The notes beneath the pieces were generated by a model. The model was not told the origin of the DNA and did no database searches. It saw nothing but the letters and a program-made list of their open reading frames with translations. Below are positions 9,460 through 17,484 of a stretch of DNA of 64,000 bases, in pieces. A program made the translations under genes and the position numbers. Position 1 is the first letter of the stretch. Each line of letters opens with the position of its first letter. Source of the stretch: Massilia sp. BJB1822 (GTDB lineage Bacteria > Pseudomonadota > Gammaproteobacteria > Burkholderiales > Burkholderiaceae_D); contig NZ_JABWEB010000008.1 in the NCBI RefSeq assembly GCF_013369485.1, positions 124,001 to 188,000 of the forward strand. Reading direction: 5' to 3'.

Positions 9460-10092
9460 TTATAGCAAACCCATTTGCGTGGCCTCGTAGACGGCCTCGC
9501 CGCGCGTGTGCACGCCCAGCTTGCGGTAGATGCGCTTGACGTGGTGGGCCGCCGTGTGCGGCGAGATGCCGTGCAGGCTGCCGATTTCATTCATGGTCAA
9601 ACCTTTGCCGAGGGCGCGCAGGATATCGCTTTCGCGGCCGGTCAGGGGCGTGGCCAGCGGTGCGGGCGCGTTCGCCTGCAGCCGGCGCAGCAACTGGTGG
9701 GCGCTGGTCGGGCAGAGGAAGGCGCTGCCGTTGCGCAGGGCGCGCAGGCAGTCGCGCAGCTCGGCGGCGCTGCATTCGGTTTGCAGGCAGGCATTGGCGC
9801 CGGCCTGCAGGCAGGCGTAGAGCAGGGCGTCGTCGCCGCTCTTGGCCACTACGGCCACGGCGCAGCCTGGATGGGTGTCGAGAGCCAGCCGCGTCAGCCG
9901 CGGCGCCTGGCTGTCGGCCAGATGGCAGAGGATCAGGTAGACATTGGCGCTGCTGCGGCTGATCAGGGTTTCAGCGGCGGCCGGACTGGCGGCCCAGCCG
10001 AGCGGCAGCATGCCGGAGTCGGCCGCGATCAGGGCGCGCAGATGCTGGCGGGTGTTGGGGCAATCGGCAATCAGGGCAATGGCAGTGGGCAT
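9460..10092 (-). CDS. LuxR/NarL-type regulator with degenerate receiver domain
   Basis: 210 residues. Residues 1-120 have the alternating strand-helix layout of a response-regulator receiver (ALIADCPNTRQHLRALI at the start). However, the strand that should hold the phospho-accepting Asp reads VYLILCHL, with no Asp at that place. Residues about 145-210 are a GerE/LuxR helix-turn-helix: LTGRESDILRALGKGLTMNEIG, then SPHTAAHHVKRIYRKLGV. It is therefore probably a DNA-binding regulator not controlled by ordinary phosphorylation. No histidine kinase gene is adjacent. Confidence 0.8.
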   Translation of the reverse strand: MPTAIALIADCPNTRQHLRALIAADSGMLPLGWAASPAAAETLISRSSANVYLILCHLADSQAPRLTRLALDTHPGCAVAVVAKSGDDALLYACLQAGANACLQTECSAAELRDCLRALRNGSAFLCPTSAHQLLRRLQANAPAPLATPLTGRESDILRALGKGLTMNEIGSLHGISPHTAAHHVKRIYRKLGVHTRGEAVYEATQMGLL

Positions 10093-10168
10093 GAAGGCGG
10101 CCGCCGCGGCGGCAAGGACTGTGCATGCTTCATGATAGTCTGAGCCGCCAAGGCCCGTAAAGCCGTCC

Positions 10169-10963
10169 TTAGAAGCCGACGGCCAGGGGCAGCGGCGCGG
10201 CTTCGAACTGGACCCGGCCGGCGCCGAACATTTTCAGTTCGCCGGGCTGGAAGGCGGTCCAGGCTTCGTTCGAGGTCAGCGGCTCGGTGGCGATGACGGC
10301 GATATGGTCGTCCAGGTGGTTGTGCTGGCTGAAGTCGATGCTCAAGTCGCAGTCGATGAGCTTGGCCACCGAGAAGGGGTAGGCGCGCAGCACATAGTGC
10401 AGCTTGGTGCTGCAATGGGCAAACAGAGTGTCGCCGTCGGACAGGATGAAGTTGAAGGTGCCATGGGCGGCGATTTCCTCGGCCAGCAGGCTCAGCTCGG
10501 CATACAGCACCTCGCGCGCCGGTTGCGCGGCGAAGCGTTGGCCCAGGCGCGACAGCAGGTAGCAGAAGGCGCGCTCGCTATCGGTGTCGCCTTCCGGCGT
10601 GTAGGCGCCGGCGGCCGGGGCGAATTCCTTCAGGTCGCCGTTGTGGGCGAAAGTCCAGGTGCGGCCCCACAGCTGGCGCTTGAAGGGATGGCAGTTTTCG
10701 CGGGCGATGCGGCCTTGCGTGGCCTTGCGGATATGCGCAATCACATTACTGGCTTTCAGCGGCTGCTGCTTAATGCTGGCCGCCAGCGGCGAGGCGATGC
10801 AGGGCAGGTGGTCGGCAAAAATCTGGCACTCGTCCTTGGTGTGGAAGGCGATGCCCCAGCCATCCTTGTGCTCGCCAGTGCGGCCGCCGCGCTCGGCAAA
10901 ACCGGAGAAGGAAAATCCCAGGTTGGCGGGCTTGCTGCTGTTCATTGCGAGGAGCTGGCACAT
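10169..10963 (-). CDS. Class II glutamine amidotransferase, YafJ type
   Basis: 264 residues from the ATG at 10963, chosen because Cys2 (MCQLLAMN) is the N-terminal nucleophile of Ntn-hydrolase glutaminases. The longer frame would bury it. Further glutamine-site motifs are KDGWGIAF, AHIRKATQG and FAHNGDL. There is no synthetase domain, so it is a stand-alone glutaminase-like protein of the YafJ/GATase_4 group, whose substrate is not established in most bacteria. It is a single gene with no clear operon partner. Confidence 0.85.
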   Translation of the reverse strand: MCQLLAMNSSKPANLGFSFSGFAERGGRTGEHKDGWGIAFHTKDECQIFADHLPCIASPLAASIKQQPLKASNVIAHIRKATQGRIARENCHPFKRQLWGRTWTFAHNGDLKEFAPAAGAYTPEGDTDSERAFCYLLSRLGQRFAAQPAREVLYAELSLLAEEIAAHGTFNFILSDGDTLFAHCSTKLHYVLRAYPFSVAKLIDCDLSIDFSQHNHLDDHIAVIATEPLTSNEAWTAFQPGELKMFGAGRVQFEAAPLPLAVGF

Positions 10964-11171
10964 GGTAAGGACGCGAGATTGTTGCTGACGGTCCCAAGAT
11001 ACCGATGAACTGGTTGAGCAGGAACGAATCAATTCTTATATGCATATTCACCGCGCTTCGCATATCCTTTATGTGTGTCAGTTATAAGCTAGGGAAAAAG
11101 CATTCTTTCGGTTTTGGCGGCCGAGCGCGTAGGCTAGGGGTTCTGGCGCCATGGGCGCATGAAGGAGCACT

Positions 11172-12014
11172 ATGAAATTCCCTGTCCTGCAAAACTATCT
11201 GGCGCGCCTGTCCGATCCGGCCGCTACCGCCTCGACCATCTGGCTCGACAGCGAGGGCCGCGCCCTGGGCCGCTTCTTCAATTGCACCATGACCAGCGCC
11301 TTCCAGCCGGTGCGCCAGCTCGATACCGGCCGCGTCTTCGCCTACGAGGGGCTGGCGCGCAGCGTATCGTCGGACGACGAGGGGCTGTCGCTGTGGAAGC
11401 TGCTCGACCATGCCGCCAGCGACGACGAGTCGGTGGAGCTGGACCGGCTATGCCGCATGCTGCACGCGATTAACTTCTTCCGCCAGAACGAAAGCGGCGA
11501 TGCCGTCAACGGCGGGGCCGACCTCTACCTGAATGTGCATGACCGGCTGCTGAGCGCGGTCAGCAGCAACCACGGCCATGCCTTCCAGCGCATTCTCGAT
11601 GCGCTCGGCCTGCCCGTCGGCCGCGTGGTGCTGCAATTGCCGCAGGTGAATGCGCAGCAAGGCTGGCTGCTCAATTATGTGTCCGACAATTACCGCCGCA
11701 ACGGCTTCCGCTTCGCCGTCAATGTCTCGGGCGGGCGCGAAGGCTTGAATCTGCTGGAGCGGGTGCGGCCCGATGTGGTGAAGGTCGATGCGCGCGCCTT
11801 GCACGATGAGGCGGCCCTGGTAGAACTGCTGCTGCGCACCGCCTCGGTGGGCGCCCAGCTGGTCTTCAAGCGCCTGGAAGAGCCGCATGTCTTGTCGGCG
11901 GTGCGCCGCATCGGCGAGCTGGCCGGCTTGCCGGTGCTGGGCCAGGGCTATTTGCTGGACAATCCGCGTCCGGCCCTGGTGGAAGCGGCGCCGCCGCGCC
12001 AGCTGGCAGCCTGA
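11172..12014 (+). CDS. Degenerate EAL-domain protein, probably catalytically inactive
   Basis: 280 residues; after about 35 residues the protein follows the EAL (c-di-GMP phosphodiesterase) fold. The signature motifs have decayed. EAL reads YEGL, the NxSP region reads LNVHD, the I-E-L-T-E strand reads VVLQLPQ, DDFG reads VNVSGG, and only VKVD and QGYLLDNP remain recognisable. Metal-ligand Glu and Asp residues are thus missing, so hydrolysis is unlikely. It may bind c-di-GMP or a protein partner. ATG is preceded by AAGGAGCAC. No partner gene is adjacent. Confidence 0.75.
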   Translation: MKFPVLQNYLARLSDPAATASTIWLDSEGRALGRFFNCTMTSAFQPVRQLDTGRVFAYEGLARSVSSDDEGLSLWKLLDHAASDDESVELDRLCRMLHAINFFRQNESGDAVNGGADLYLNVHDRLLSAVSSNHGHAFQRILDALGLPVGRVVLQLPQVNAQQGWLLNYVSDNYRRNGFRFAVNVSGGREGLNLLERVRPDVVKVDARALHDEAALVELLLRTASVGAQLVFKRLEEPHVLSAVRRIGELAGLPVLGQGYLLDNPRPALVEAAPPRQLAA

Positions 12015-12136
12015 GCCTGCCCGAAGACTTAAACTTGGCTTAAGGAAAGCACCGTAGTTGGCGCACGAAGTTAAAGGAATTTCTCAACTCCCCCCGCTAT
12101 ACGCTATAGTATCCGCATTGTTTGATTGGATATGCT

Positions 12137-12877
12137 ATGGCAACGCGCAGAGATTTTTTACAGAAAGGGCTGGGCCTGACGGCGGCCGGCTGCATCGGCG
12201 TGCCGCTGATCGGCTGCGCTTCCAGCCGCGCGGCCGACACGCGCCCGACTCACCCGACCGCGGCGGCCAAGAACGCCCACGCGGCAGCGCCGCGCAGCGC
12301 CGCCAAACCGACCCAGCTGGCCCAGGCCGCGCCGCTGGCGCCGGCCGAGCTGGCGCCGCCGCCCGATATTTTCGACGCCCAGGCGCTGGACCTGGAATTC
12401 TGGCTCAAGCCGCGCACCCTGCACGTGATCCGGCCCGCCAGCGGCGAGAAAAGCAAGCTGCTGTACTGGCGCGATGGCGAGGTGATCGATACGGCTTACC
12501 AGGAACTGTGCCATCTGCTGCGCGACGTGAATGGCCGCGAAACAGCCCAGATCGATCCCAAGCTGCTGGAAACCCTGTGGGGGGCGCAAGCCTTTGTGGC
12601 GCGCTATGGCATCGAAAGCCCGGTCGAAATCCTGTCCGGCTACCGCACGCCGAGTTCCAACAAGCGCCTGATCGAGCAGGGCATCCCGGCTGCGCGCCAA
12701 TCCCTGCATATGGAGGGCAAGGCGGCCGATATCCGCATCCCGAACCTGAATGCCGAGGTGCTGGGCGGCCTGGTCAAGAGTTTCGGCCAGGGCGGGGTGG
12801 GCTTCTATTACCGCGAAGGGCCGCGCGGCGGCTGGATTCACGCCGATACCGGGCTGAAGCGCACCTGGAAGGGCTGA
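12137..12877 (+). CDS. YcbK-like M15 (DUF882) peptidase with Tat-like signal
   Basis: 246 residues from the ATG at 12137; an in-frame TTG 15 bases upstream is rejected. The N-terminus TRRDFLQKGLGL resembles a twin-arginine signal, and a cysteine follows at IGCASS, which could be a lipid attachment site. A low-complexity Ala/Pro linker (residues about 30-75) precedes the peptidase domain. Zinc-ligand pattern: SLHMEGKAADIRI (HxxxxAxD) and GGWIHADTG. SGYRTPSSN is the usual DUF882 motif. It probably cuts peptidoglycan cross-bridges or tailors the wall during envelope growth. Confidence 0.85.
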   Translation: MATRRDFLQKGLGLTAAGCIGVPLIGCASSRAADTRPTHPTAAAKNAHAAAPRSAAKPTQLAQAAPLAPAELAPPPDIFDAQALDLEFWLKPRTLHVIRPASGEKSKLLYWRDGEVIDTAYQELCHLLRDVNGRETAQIDPKLLETLWGAQAFVARYGIESPVEILSGYRTPSSNKRLIEQGIPAARQSLHMEGKAADIRIPNLNAEVLGGLVKSFGQGGVGFYYREGPRGGWIHADTGLKRTWKG

Positions 12878-12902
12878 GGCCGAGGGGCGGCCCCGCCTCA
12901 GC
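12873..12902. terminator. Hairpin spanning two convergent stop codons
   Basis: GCTGAGG pairs with CCTCAGC, with an inner GGGGC/GCCCC stem. The hairpin contains the stop of the DUF882 gene and the stop of the DUF3460 gene. There is no T-tract, so a terminator role is only suggested. Confidence 0.4.
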
Positions 12903-13113
12903 GGTAATAATACGGACGGGTCGGCACGGCGTCGTGCTGCGCCCGCTCCAGCGCATCGAAATCCTGGCGCTGGTCCCACCAGATATACCAGCCGCGCCGC
13001 TGCTCGGCGACGGCGGCCGGATGCTGGCGCAGATAGCCGTTCATGAAACTCTCGAATTCCGACACATAGCCCTGGTGGAAAGGCCGCCACGGCTGGCTTT
13101 CGGCTGCTTTCAT
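12898..13113 (-). CDS. DUF3460 family small protein
   Basis: 71 residues with the pattern typical of this betaproteobacterial family: YVSEFESFMNGYLRQHP, then EQRRGWYIWWD. No signal peptide or membrane segment. Function unknown. The ATG at 13113 is preceded by AGGAGGAAAG. It is convergent with the DUF882 gene and divergent from the 13174 gene. Confidence 0.8.
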   Translation of the reverse strand: MKAAESQPWRPFHQGYVSEFESFMNGYLRQHPAAVAEQRRGWYIWWDQRQDFDALERAQHDAVPTRPYYYR

Positions 13114-13173
13114 CTTTCCTCCTGTCTTCGGTTACACTGGCGGGCTCGAATAGCCATCAGTAACAGAAATCCC

Positions 13174-13581
13174 ATGCAGGACAATCACGATGCGGCCAAG
13201 CCGCGCTTTCGCCCAGTGCCATGGACGGCGCTGGAAACCCCGGCCGATGCCGAGCTGTGGATCGCCGAGCACAATCTCGCCTTGCAAGAGCATATCGCGC
13301 CCAACGAAACGGGCTACGGCGTCTGCTTCACCCTGGCCGAGGGCGGCGAGCTCTTCATGCAGACCGCCGACGGTGCCCTGATTCTTGATCTTACGCCGGA
13401 AGCCGAATGGGTGGCGCCCCTGATCACCGCCGTGGCCCAGGCCGCGCCGCCGCAAGGCGCGCTGTGGCTGCTGACCGACGATAAGCTGGTGCAGCTGCTG
13501 ATCGGCTTGAGCAGCCTGATCGCCAGCACCACCCTGGTGGTCGGCCACCGTTTCGGCCGCGCCGGCCGCCGCCCGTTTTAA
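13174..13581 (+). CDS. Hypothetical protein, 135 residues
   Basis: ATG at 13174 begins MQDNHDAAKPRF. I do not recognise a family. Charged and aromatic residues are spread evenly, as in a soluble protein. The C-terminal third (LVQLLIGLSSLIASTTLVVG) is one hydrophobic segment that could cross or touch the membrane, followed by a basic end (GRAGRRPF). It lies 23 bases before the ABC binding-protein gene on the same strand, so it may be co-transcribed, but no functional link is evident. Confidence 0.6.
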   Translation: MQDNHDAAKPRFRPVPWTALETPADAELWIAEHNLALQEHIAPNETGYGVCFTLAEGGELFMQTADGALILDLTPEAEWVAPLITAVAQAAPPQGALWLLTDDKLVQLLIGLSSLIASTTLVVGHRFGRAGRRPF

Positions 13582-13604
13582 ACCACTCCAAGAAGGGATA
13601 TCCC

Positions 13605-14390
13605 ATGCGCAGAGCCGTCCTCACCCTGATCGCCGCCAGTCTGCTGGCCGGCGCCATGCTGCCTGCCAGCGCCGCCGACCTGCTGGCCACGGCACGCGCG
13701 CGCGGCACGCTGAAAATAGCGCTGGAAGGCACGTATCCGCCCTTCAATTACAAAGATCCGAAGACGGGCGAACTGACCGGCTACGATGTGGACGTGGCGC
13801 GCCTGCTGGCGGCCAAGCTGGGCTTGAAGCCGGAATTCGTCGCCACTGAATGGAGCGCCATCCTGGCCGGCCTGGCCAGCGGCAAGTACGACATCATCGT
13901 CAACCAGGTCGGCATCAATCCCAAGCGCGAGCAGGCTTTCGATTTTTCCCAGCCGTATACCTATTCCACGCCGCAGCTGCTGCAGCGCCAGCACGATAAG
14001 GCGGTGTATGCCGTGCTGACCGACCTGAAAGGCAAGCGCGTGGGCGTCGGCCAGGGCAGTGTGTTCGAGCAGCAGGCCAAGGCGGCGCCGGGCATCGACG
14101 TGCGCAGCTACCCGGGTGCGCCGGAATACCTGCAAGACCTGGCCGTGGGCCGCATCGACGCCGCCCTGAATGACAGCCTGATGGTGGCCTGGCTGGTGAA
14201 GACCAGCAAGCTGCCGCTGCGTGGCGGGGCGCGCGTGGGCAAGGTGGAGCGCATGGGCATTCCCTTCCCGAAGAATAATCCGCAGTTCAAGGCCGCCATC
14301 GACAAGGCGCTGGCCGAGGCCGCCGCCGACGGCAGCCTGAGCGCCATTTCCAGGAAGTGGTTCGACGCCGACGTGAGCAAGGCGCCGTAA
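13605..14390 (+). CDS. Polar amino acid (cystine-type) ABC binding protein
   Basis: 261 residues with a cleavable signal peptide (cut near ASAADL). SBP_bac_3 family pattern: LKIALEGTYPPFNY, TGYDVDVARLLAAKLGL, DIIVNQVGINPKREQAFDFSQPY and the C-terminal ISRKWFDADVS. The sequence is closest in feel to cystine-binding TcyJ/FliY, as judged by the ALEGTYPPFNY and QPYTYS segments. The permease gene follows by 3 bases. No ATPase gene follows, which is unusual for this importer type. Substrate assignment is tentative. Confidence 0.82.
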   Translation: MRRAVLTLIAASLLAGAMLPASAADLLATARARGTLKIALEGTYPPFNYKDPKTGELTGYDVDVARLLAAKLGLKPEFVATEWSAILAGLASGKYDIIVNQVGINPKREQAFDFSQPYTYSTPQLLQRQHDKAVYAVLTDLKGKRVGVGQGSVFEQQAKAAPGIDVRSYPGAPEYLQDLAVGRIDAALNDSLMVAWLVKTSKLPLRGGARVGKVERMGIPFPKNNPQFKAAIDKALAEAAADGSLSAISRKWFDADVSKAP

Positions 14391-14393
14391 GCG

Positions 14394-15083
14394 ATGGCCT
14401 TGCCCGGTCTGGACCAGCTGCCCGAGCTGCTGGCCTTGCTGCAGGAGGCGGCGCCGGCCCTGGGCCAGGGCGCGGCCTATACCCTGGCCTTTGCCGTGGC
14501 CGCCATGCTGGGCGGCCTGCTGATCGGCTTTCCCGTGGCCGTGCTGCGCATCCTGCCCTGGCGCCTGCTGCGCTGGCCGGCCGCCGTGTACGTCAGCCTG
14601 ATGCGCGGCACGCCGCTGCTGGTGCAGATGTTCGTGATCTATTACGGCCTGCCCAGCATCGGCATCGAGTTCGCGCCGCTGACGGCCGGCGTGCTGGCGC
14701 TGAGCTTGAATGCTGGCGCGTATCTGTCGGAAAGCTTGCGCGGCGCCATCCTGAGCATCGCCAAGGGGCAGTGGGCGGCCAGTTTCAGCCTGGGCCTGGG
14801 TTATGGCCAGACCCTGCGCCATGTGGTGCTGCCGCAGGCGTTGCGCGTGGCGGTGCCGTCCATGAGCAATACCTTGATCAGCCTGATCAAAGATACCTCT
14901 CTGGTGTCGGTCATCACCGTGACCGAGCTGATGCTCTCGACCAAGGAAGCGATCGCCACCAGCTTCCGCCCCTTGCCCCTGTATCTGGCGGCAGCCGCTA
15001 TTTACTGGGCGCTGAGCCTGCTCTTCGAAGCCTTGCAGGGCGTGGCCGAACGGCGTCTGAACCGCGCCCACCGCCAGCCCTGA
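14394..15083 (+). CDS. Polar amino acid (cystine-type) ABC permease
   Basis: 229 residues with about five membrane segments. It is a HisM/TcyL-type inner-membrane permease partnering the binding protein upstream. The family motifs are MRGTPLLVQMFVIYYGLP and the EAA loop region ESLRGAILSIAKGQWAASFSLGLG, which contacts the ATPase. The start 3 bases after the binding-protein stop indicates coupled translation. The next gene is a c-di-GMP enzyme, so the ATPase must come from elsewhere. Confidence 0.87.
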   Translation: MALPGLDQLPELLALLQEAAPALGQGAAYTLAFAVAAMLGGLLIGFPVAVLRILPWRLLRWPAAVYVSLMRGTPLLVQMFVIYYGLPSIGIEFAPLTAGVLALSLNAGAYLSESLRGAILSIAKGQWAASFSLGLGYGQTLRHVVLPQALRVAVPSMSNTLISLIKDTSLVSVITVTELMLSTKEAIATSFRPLPLYLAAAAIYWALSLLFEALQGVAERRLNRAHRQP

Positions 15084-15154
15084 GCTGCTCGACATCGCCC
15101 CCTTGCGCATGGTAGTCTAGTCTTGCCGAAAGACCATCGCGTGAATGAGGGCTT

Positions 15155-17392
15155 ATGGACGAAGAGCAGCAAGCAGCGCCGGACGGTCTGCGGCCGGCGG
15201 CAGCCTATGCCGGGCCGAATCTGGAACCGGTGCCCGGCCTCGATCTGGATCCCTATGCCCTGCTGGCCACTAGCCCCGGCCCGGTACCGCTGGCTGCCAC
15301 CGACGCCCTCTCGGGGGCGGCGCGCTTCTACCTGGAGCGCGAACAGGGGTATTTCAACGATATCTATCTGCTGGCGCCGGTCGGCTACTTCGTGCTGGCG
15401 CTGGACACCACGGTACTGCTGATGAACCTGGTGGGCGCCGACTTGCTCGGCATCCCGCGCGCCAATCCCCAGCGCCTGCGCCTGCGCGGTTTTATCGCCC
15501 AGCGCTTCCTGCCCGATTTCGATGCCTTCGTTAGCGCCGCCCTGAACAGCCGCGAACCGCAGCGCTGCCAGGTGCAGATGACGCGCGGACGCGGCGACCG
15601 CGGCTTTCCCGTGACCCTGCTGGCCAGCGGCAGTGGCGATGGCCAGAGCTTCCGCGTGGTGCTGGAACTGGCCGAAGGCAAGCTGGCGGCGCTGGAACGC
15701 AGCGAGGAACGCTTCCGCCGCATCGTGCACAATGCGGAGGAGGGCATCTGGGAAGTCGACGCCGCCGCGCGCACCAGTTTCGTCAATCCCAAGATGGCGC
15801 AGATGCTGGGTTATACCATCGAAGAAATGCTGGAGCAGCCGCTGCAGCATTTCATGGACGAGGAGGGGCGTACCCTGTTCGAGCGCAATATCGCCAGCCG
15901 GCTGCAGGGCGTGGCCGAGCGCCACGATTTCAAATTCCGGCGCAAGAGTGGGGAAGAGCTGTGGGCCAGCCTGTCGACCAATCCCATTTTCGACGGCGAT
16001 GGCGCCTATCTGGGCGCCCTGGCCCTGGTCACCGACATCACGGCGCAGCGCCATTCCAGCGAAGAAGTCTGGCGCCAGGCCAATTTCGACGCCCTGACCG
16101 GCCTGCCCAACCGGCATATGTTCCAGGACCGGCTGGGCCAGGAAATGAAGAAGGCCAAGCGCGACAATATGTTCCTGGCCCTGCTGTTCATCGACCTCGA
16201 CCAGTTCAAGGAAGTCAACGACCGCCTCGGCCACGCCATGGGCGACCGCCTGCTGGCCGAAGCGGCGGGCCGCATTGCCGCCTGCGTGCGCGCTTCCGAC
16301 ACGCTGGCGCGCCTGGGCGGCGACGAATTCGTCGTGATCCTGCCCGGTCTGGAACATGCAGCCAGCGTGGAGCGCGTGGCGCAAAACATCATCACCGCCT
16401 TGAACCAGCCTTTCCAGCTGGCGCGCGAGCAGGGCCGGGTTTCGGCCAGCGTCGGCATCGCCCTGTTCCCCAGCGATGCCGCCGAACCGGCCGATCTGCT
16501 CAGCCACGCCGACCAGGCCATGTATGCGGCCAAGTCGGGCGGGCGCAACCGCTACTGCTATTTCACCGCCGATATGCAGGCCGCGGCCCAGCAGCGCCTG
16601 CGCCTGTCGGGCGATTTGCGGCGCGCGCTCGACGCCGGCGAATTCCAGCTGTACTACCAGCCCATCGTCAATCTGCGCAGCGGCCGCATCGAACGCGCCG
16701 AAGCGCTGCTGCGCTGGCACCATCCGCAGCGCGGCACGCTGAATCCGCCCGAATTCATCGGCAATGCCGAGGCGAGCGGGCTGATCGTGGATATCGGCGA
16801 CTGGGTTTTCCGCCAGGCGGCCGACCAGGCTCAAGCCTGGCAGCGCGAACTGGGCTGGCCGCTGCAGATCAGCGTCAACCAGTCGCCCGTGCAGTTCCGC
16901 GGCGACCCCGGCTTTTGCCAGGGCTGGCTCGACTACGTCAACCAGCTGCAGCTGGCACCGCGCAGCATCGTCATCGAAATCACGGAAAGCATCCTGACCG
17001 AAGCGGCCGGCGCCGTGCTCGACCGCCTGCGCCAATTCCGCGCCATGGGCCTGCAGGTGGCGCTCGACGACTTCGGCACCGGCCACGGTTCGCTGGCCCA
17101 CCTCAAGCAGTTCGAACTCGACTACCTGAAAATCGACCGCAGCTTCGTGCAAGGTTTAAGTGGCGACAGCGGCGGCCTGGCCTTATGCGAAGCCATCATC
17201 GTCATGGCGCACAAGCTGGGGCTGCAAGTGGTGGCTGAAGGGGTGGAAAGCGAAGTCCAGCTCGCCCTGCTGCAAGCCGCCGGCTGCGACTACGCCCAAG
17301 GCTTCGTCTACGCCCACGCCATGCCGCCTGACGAGCTGGCCGCCATGATCCAGCGCGAAGCCGCCAACGACAGCGCCAGCAAGACCGTTTGA
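15155..17392 (+). CDS. PAS-GGDEF-EAL cyclic-di-GMP turnover protein
   Basis: 745 residues, no membrane segment. A first PAS-like region (about 60-175) is followed by a PAS domain with PAC (about 180-300, ending VTDITAQRH). Next is a GGDEF domain with DALTGLPNR and an intact LGGDEF, then an EAL domain. EAL motifs are all present: AEALLRW, VNQSPVQF, IEITES, LDDFGTG, LKIDRSF and VVAEGVE. Both diguanylate cyclase and phosphodiesterase sites look functional. It may balance c-di-GMP, which often controls motility, but only proximity links it to the flagellar locus. The ATG at 15155 follows GAGGG. Confidence 0.92.
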   Translation: MDEEQQAAPDGLRPAAAYAGPNLEPVPGLDLDPYALLATSPGPVPLAATDALSGAARFYLEREQGYFNDIYLLAPVGYFVLALDTTVLLMNLVGADLLGIPRANPQRLRLRGFIAQRFLPDFDAFVSAALNSREPQRCQVQMTRGRGDRGFPVTLLASGSGDGQSFRVVLELAEGKLAALERSEERFRRIVHNAEEGIWEVDAAARTSFVNPKMAQMLGYTIEEMLEQPLQHFMDEEGRTLFERNIASRLQGVAERHDFKFRRKSGEELWASLSTNPIFDGDGAYLGALALVTDITAQRHSSEEVWRQANFDALTGLPNRHMFQDRLGQEMKKAKRDNMFLALLFIDLDQFKEVNDRLGHAMGDRLLAEAAGRIAACVRASDTLARLGGDEFVVILPGLEHAASVERVAQNIITALNQPFQLAREQGRVSASVGIALFPSDAAEPADLLSHADQAMYAAKSGGRNRYCYFTADMQAAAQQRLRLSGDLRRALDAGEFQLYYQPIVNLRSGRIERAEALLRWHHPQRGTLNPPEFIGNAEASGLIVDIGDWVFRQAADQAQAWQRELGWPLQISVNQSPVQFRGDPGFCQGWLDYVNQLQLAPRSIVIEITESILTEAAGAVLDRLRQFRAMGLQVALDDFGTGHGSLAHLKQFELDYLKIDRSFVQGLSGDSGGLALCEAIIVMAHKLGLQVVAEGVESEVQLALLQAAGCDYAQGFVYAHAMPPDELAAMIQREAANDSASKTV

Positions 17393-17400
17393 TCCCGCGC

Positions 17401-17460
17401 AAACAATGTCCCACCCTGGTGCCTGGCGGGGCCGCCGAGGCACCAGGATGGGACATTTGC
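17401..17460. repeat. Palindromic element 3, GGTGCC family
   Basis: Arms of 24 bases (AAACAATGTCCCACCCTGGTGCCT against its near complement) with a few mismatches around a GC-rich loop that itself can fold. It lies between the convergent PAS-GGDEF-EAL and LafW-like genes, like the pair at 5218-5323. Flanks again carry TTTGATC and ATCAAA. Confidence 0.7.
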
Positions 17461-17484
17461 TGATCTAAATCAAAGGGAGAGGGC

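Noticed and set aside
14357..15115. Several long antisense or alternative-frame open frames (also 2828-4213, 13578-15110, 15002-17152, 21349-23220 and others)
   Set aside because: They are mirrors of high-GC coding frames, with Ala/Arg/Gly- or His/Gln-rich translations and no recognisable domains.
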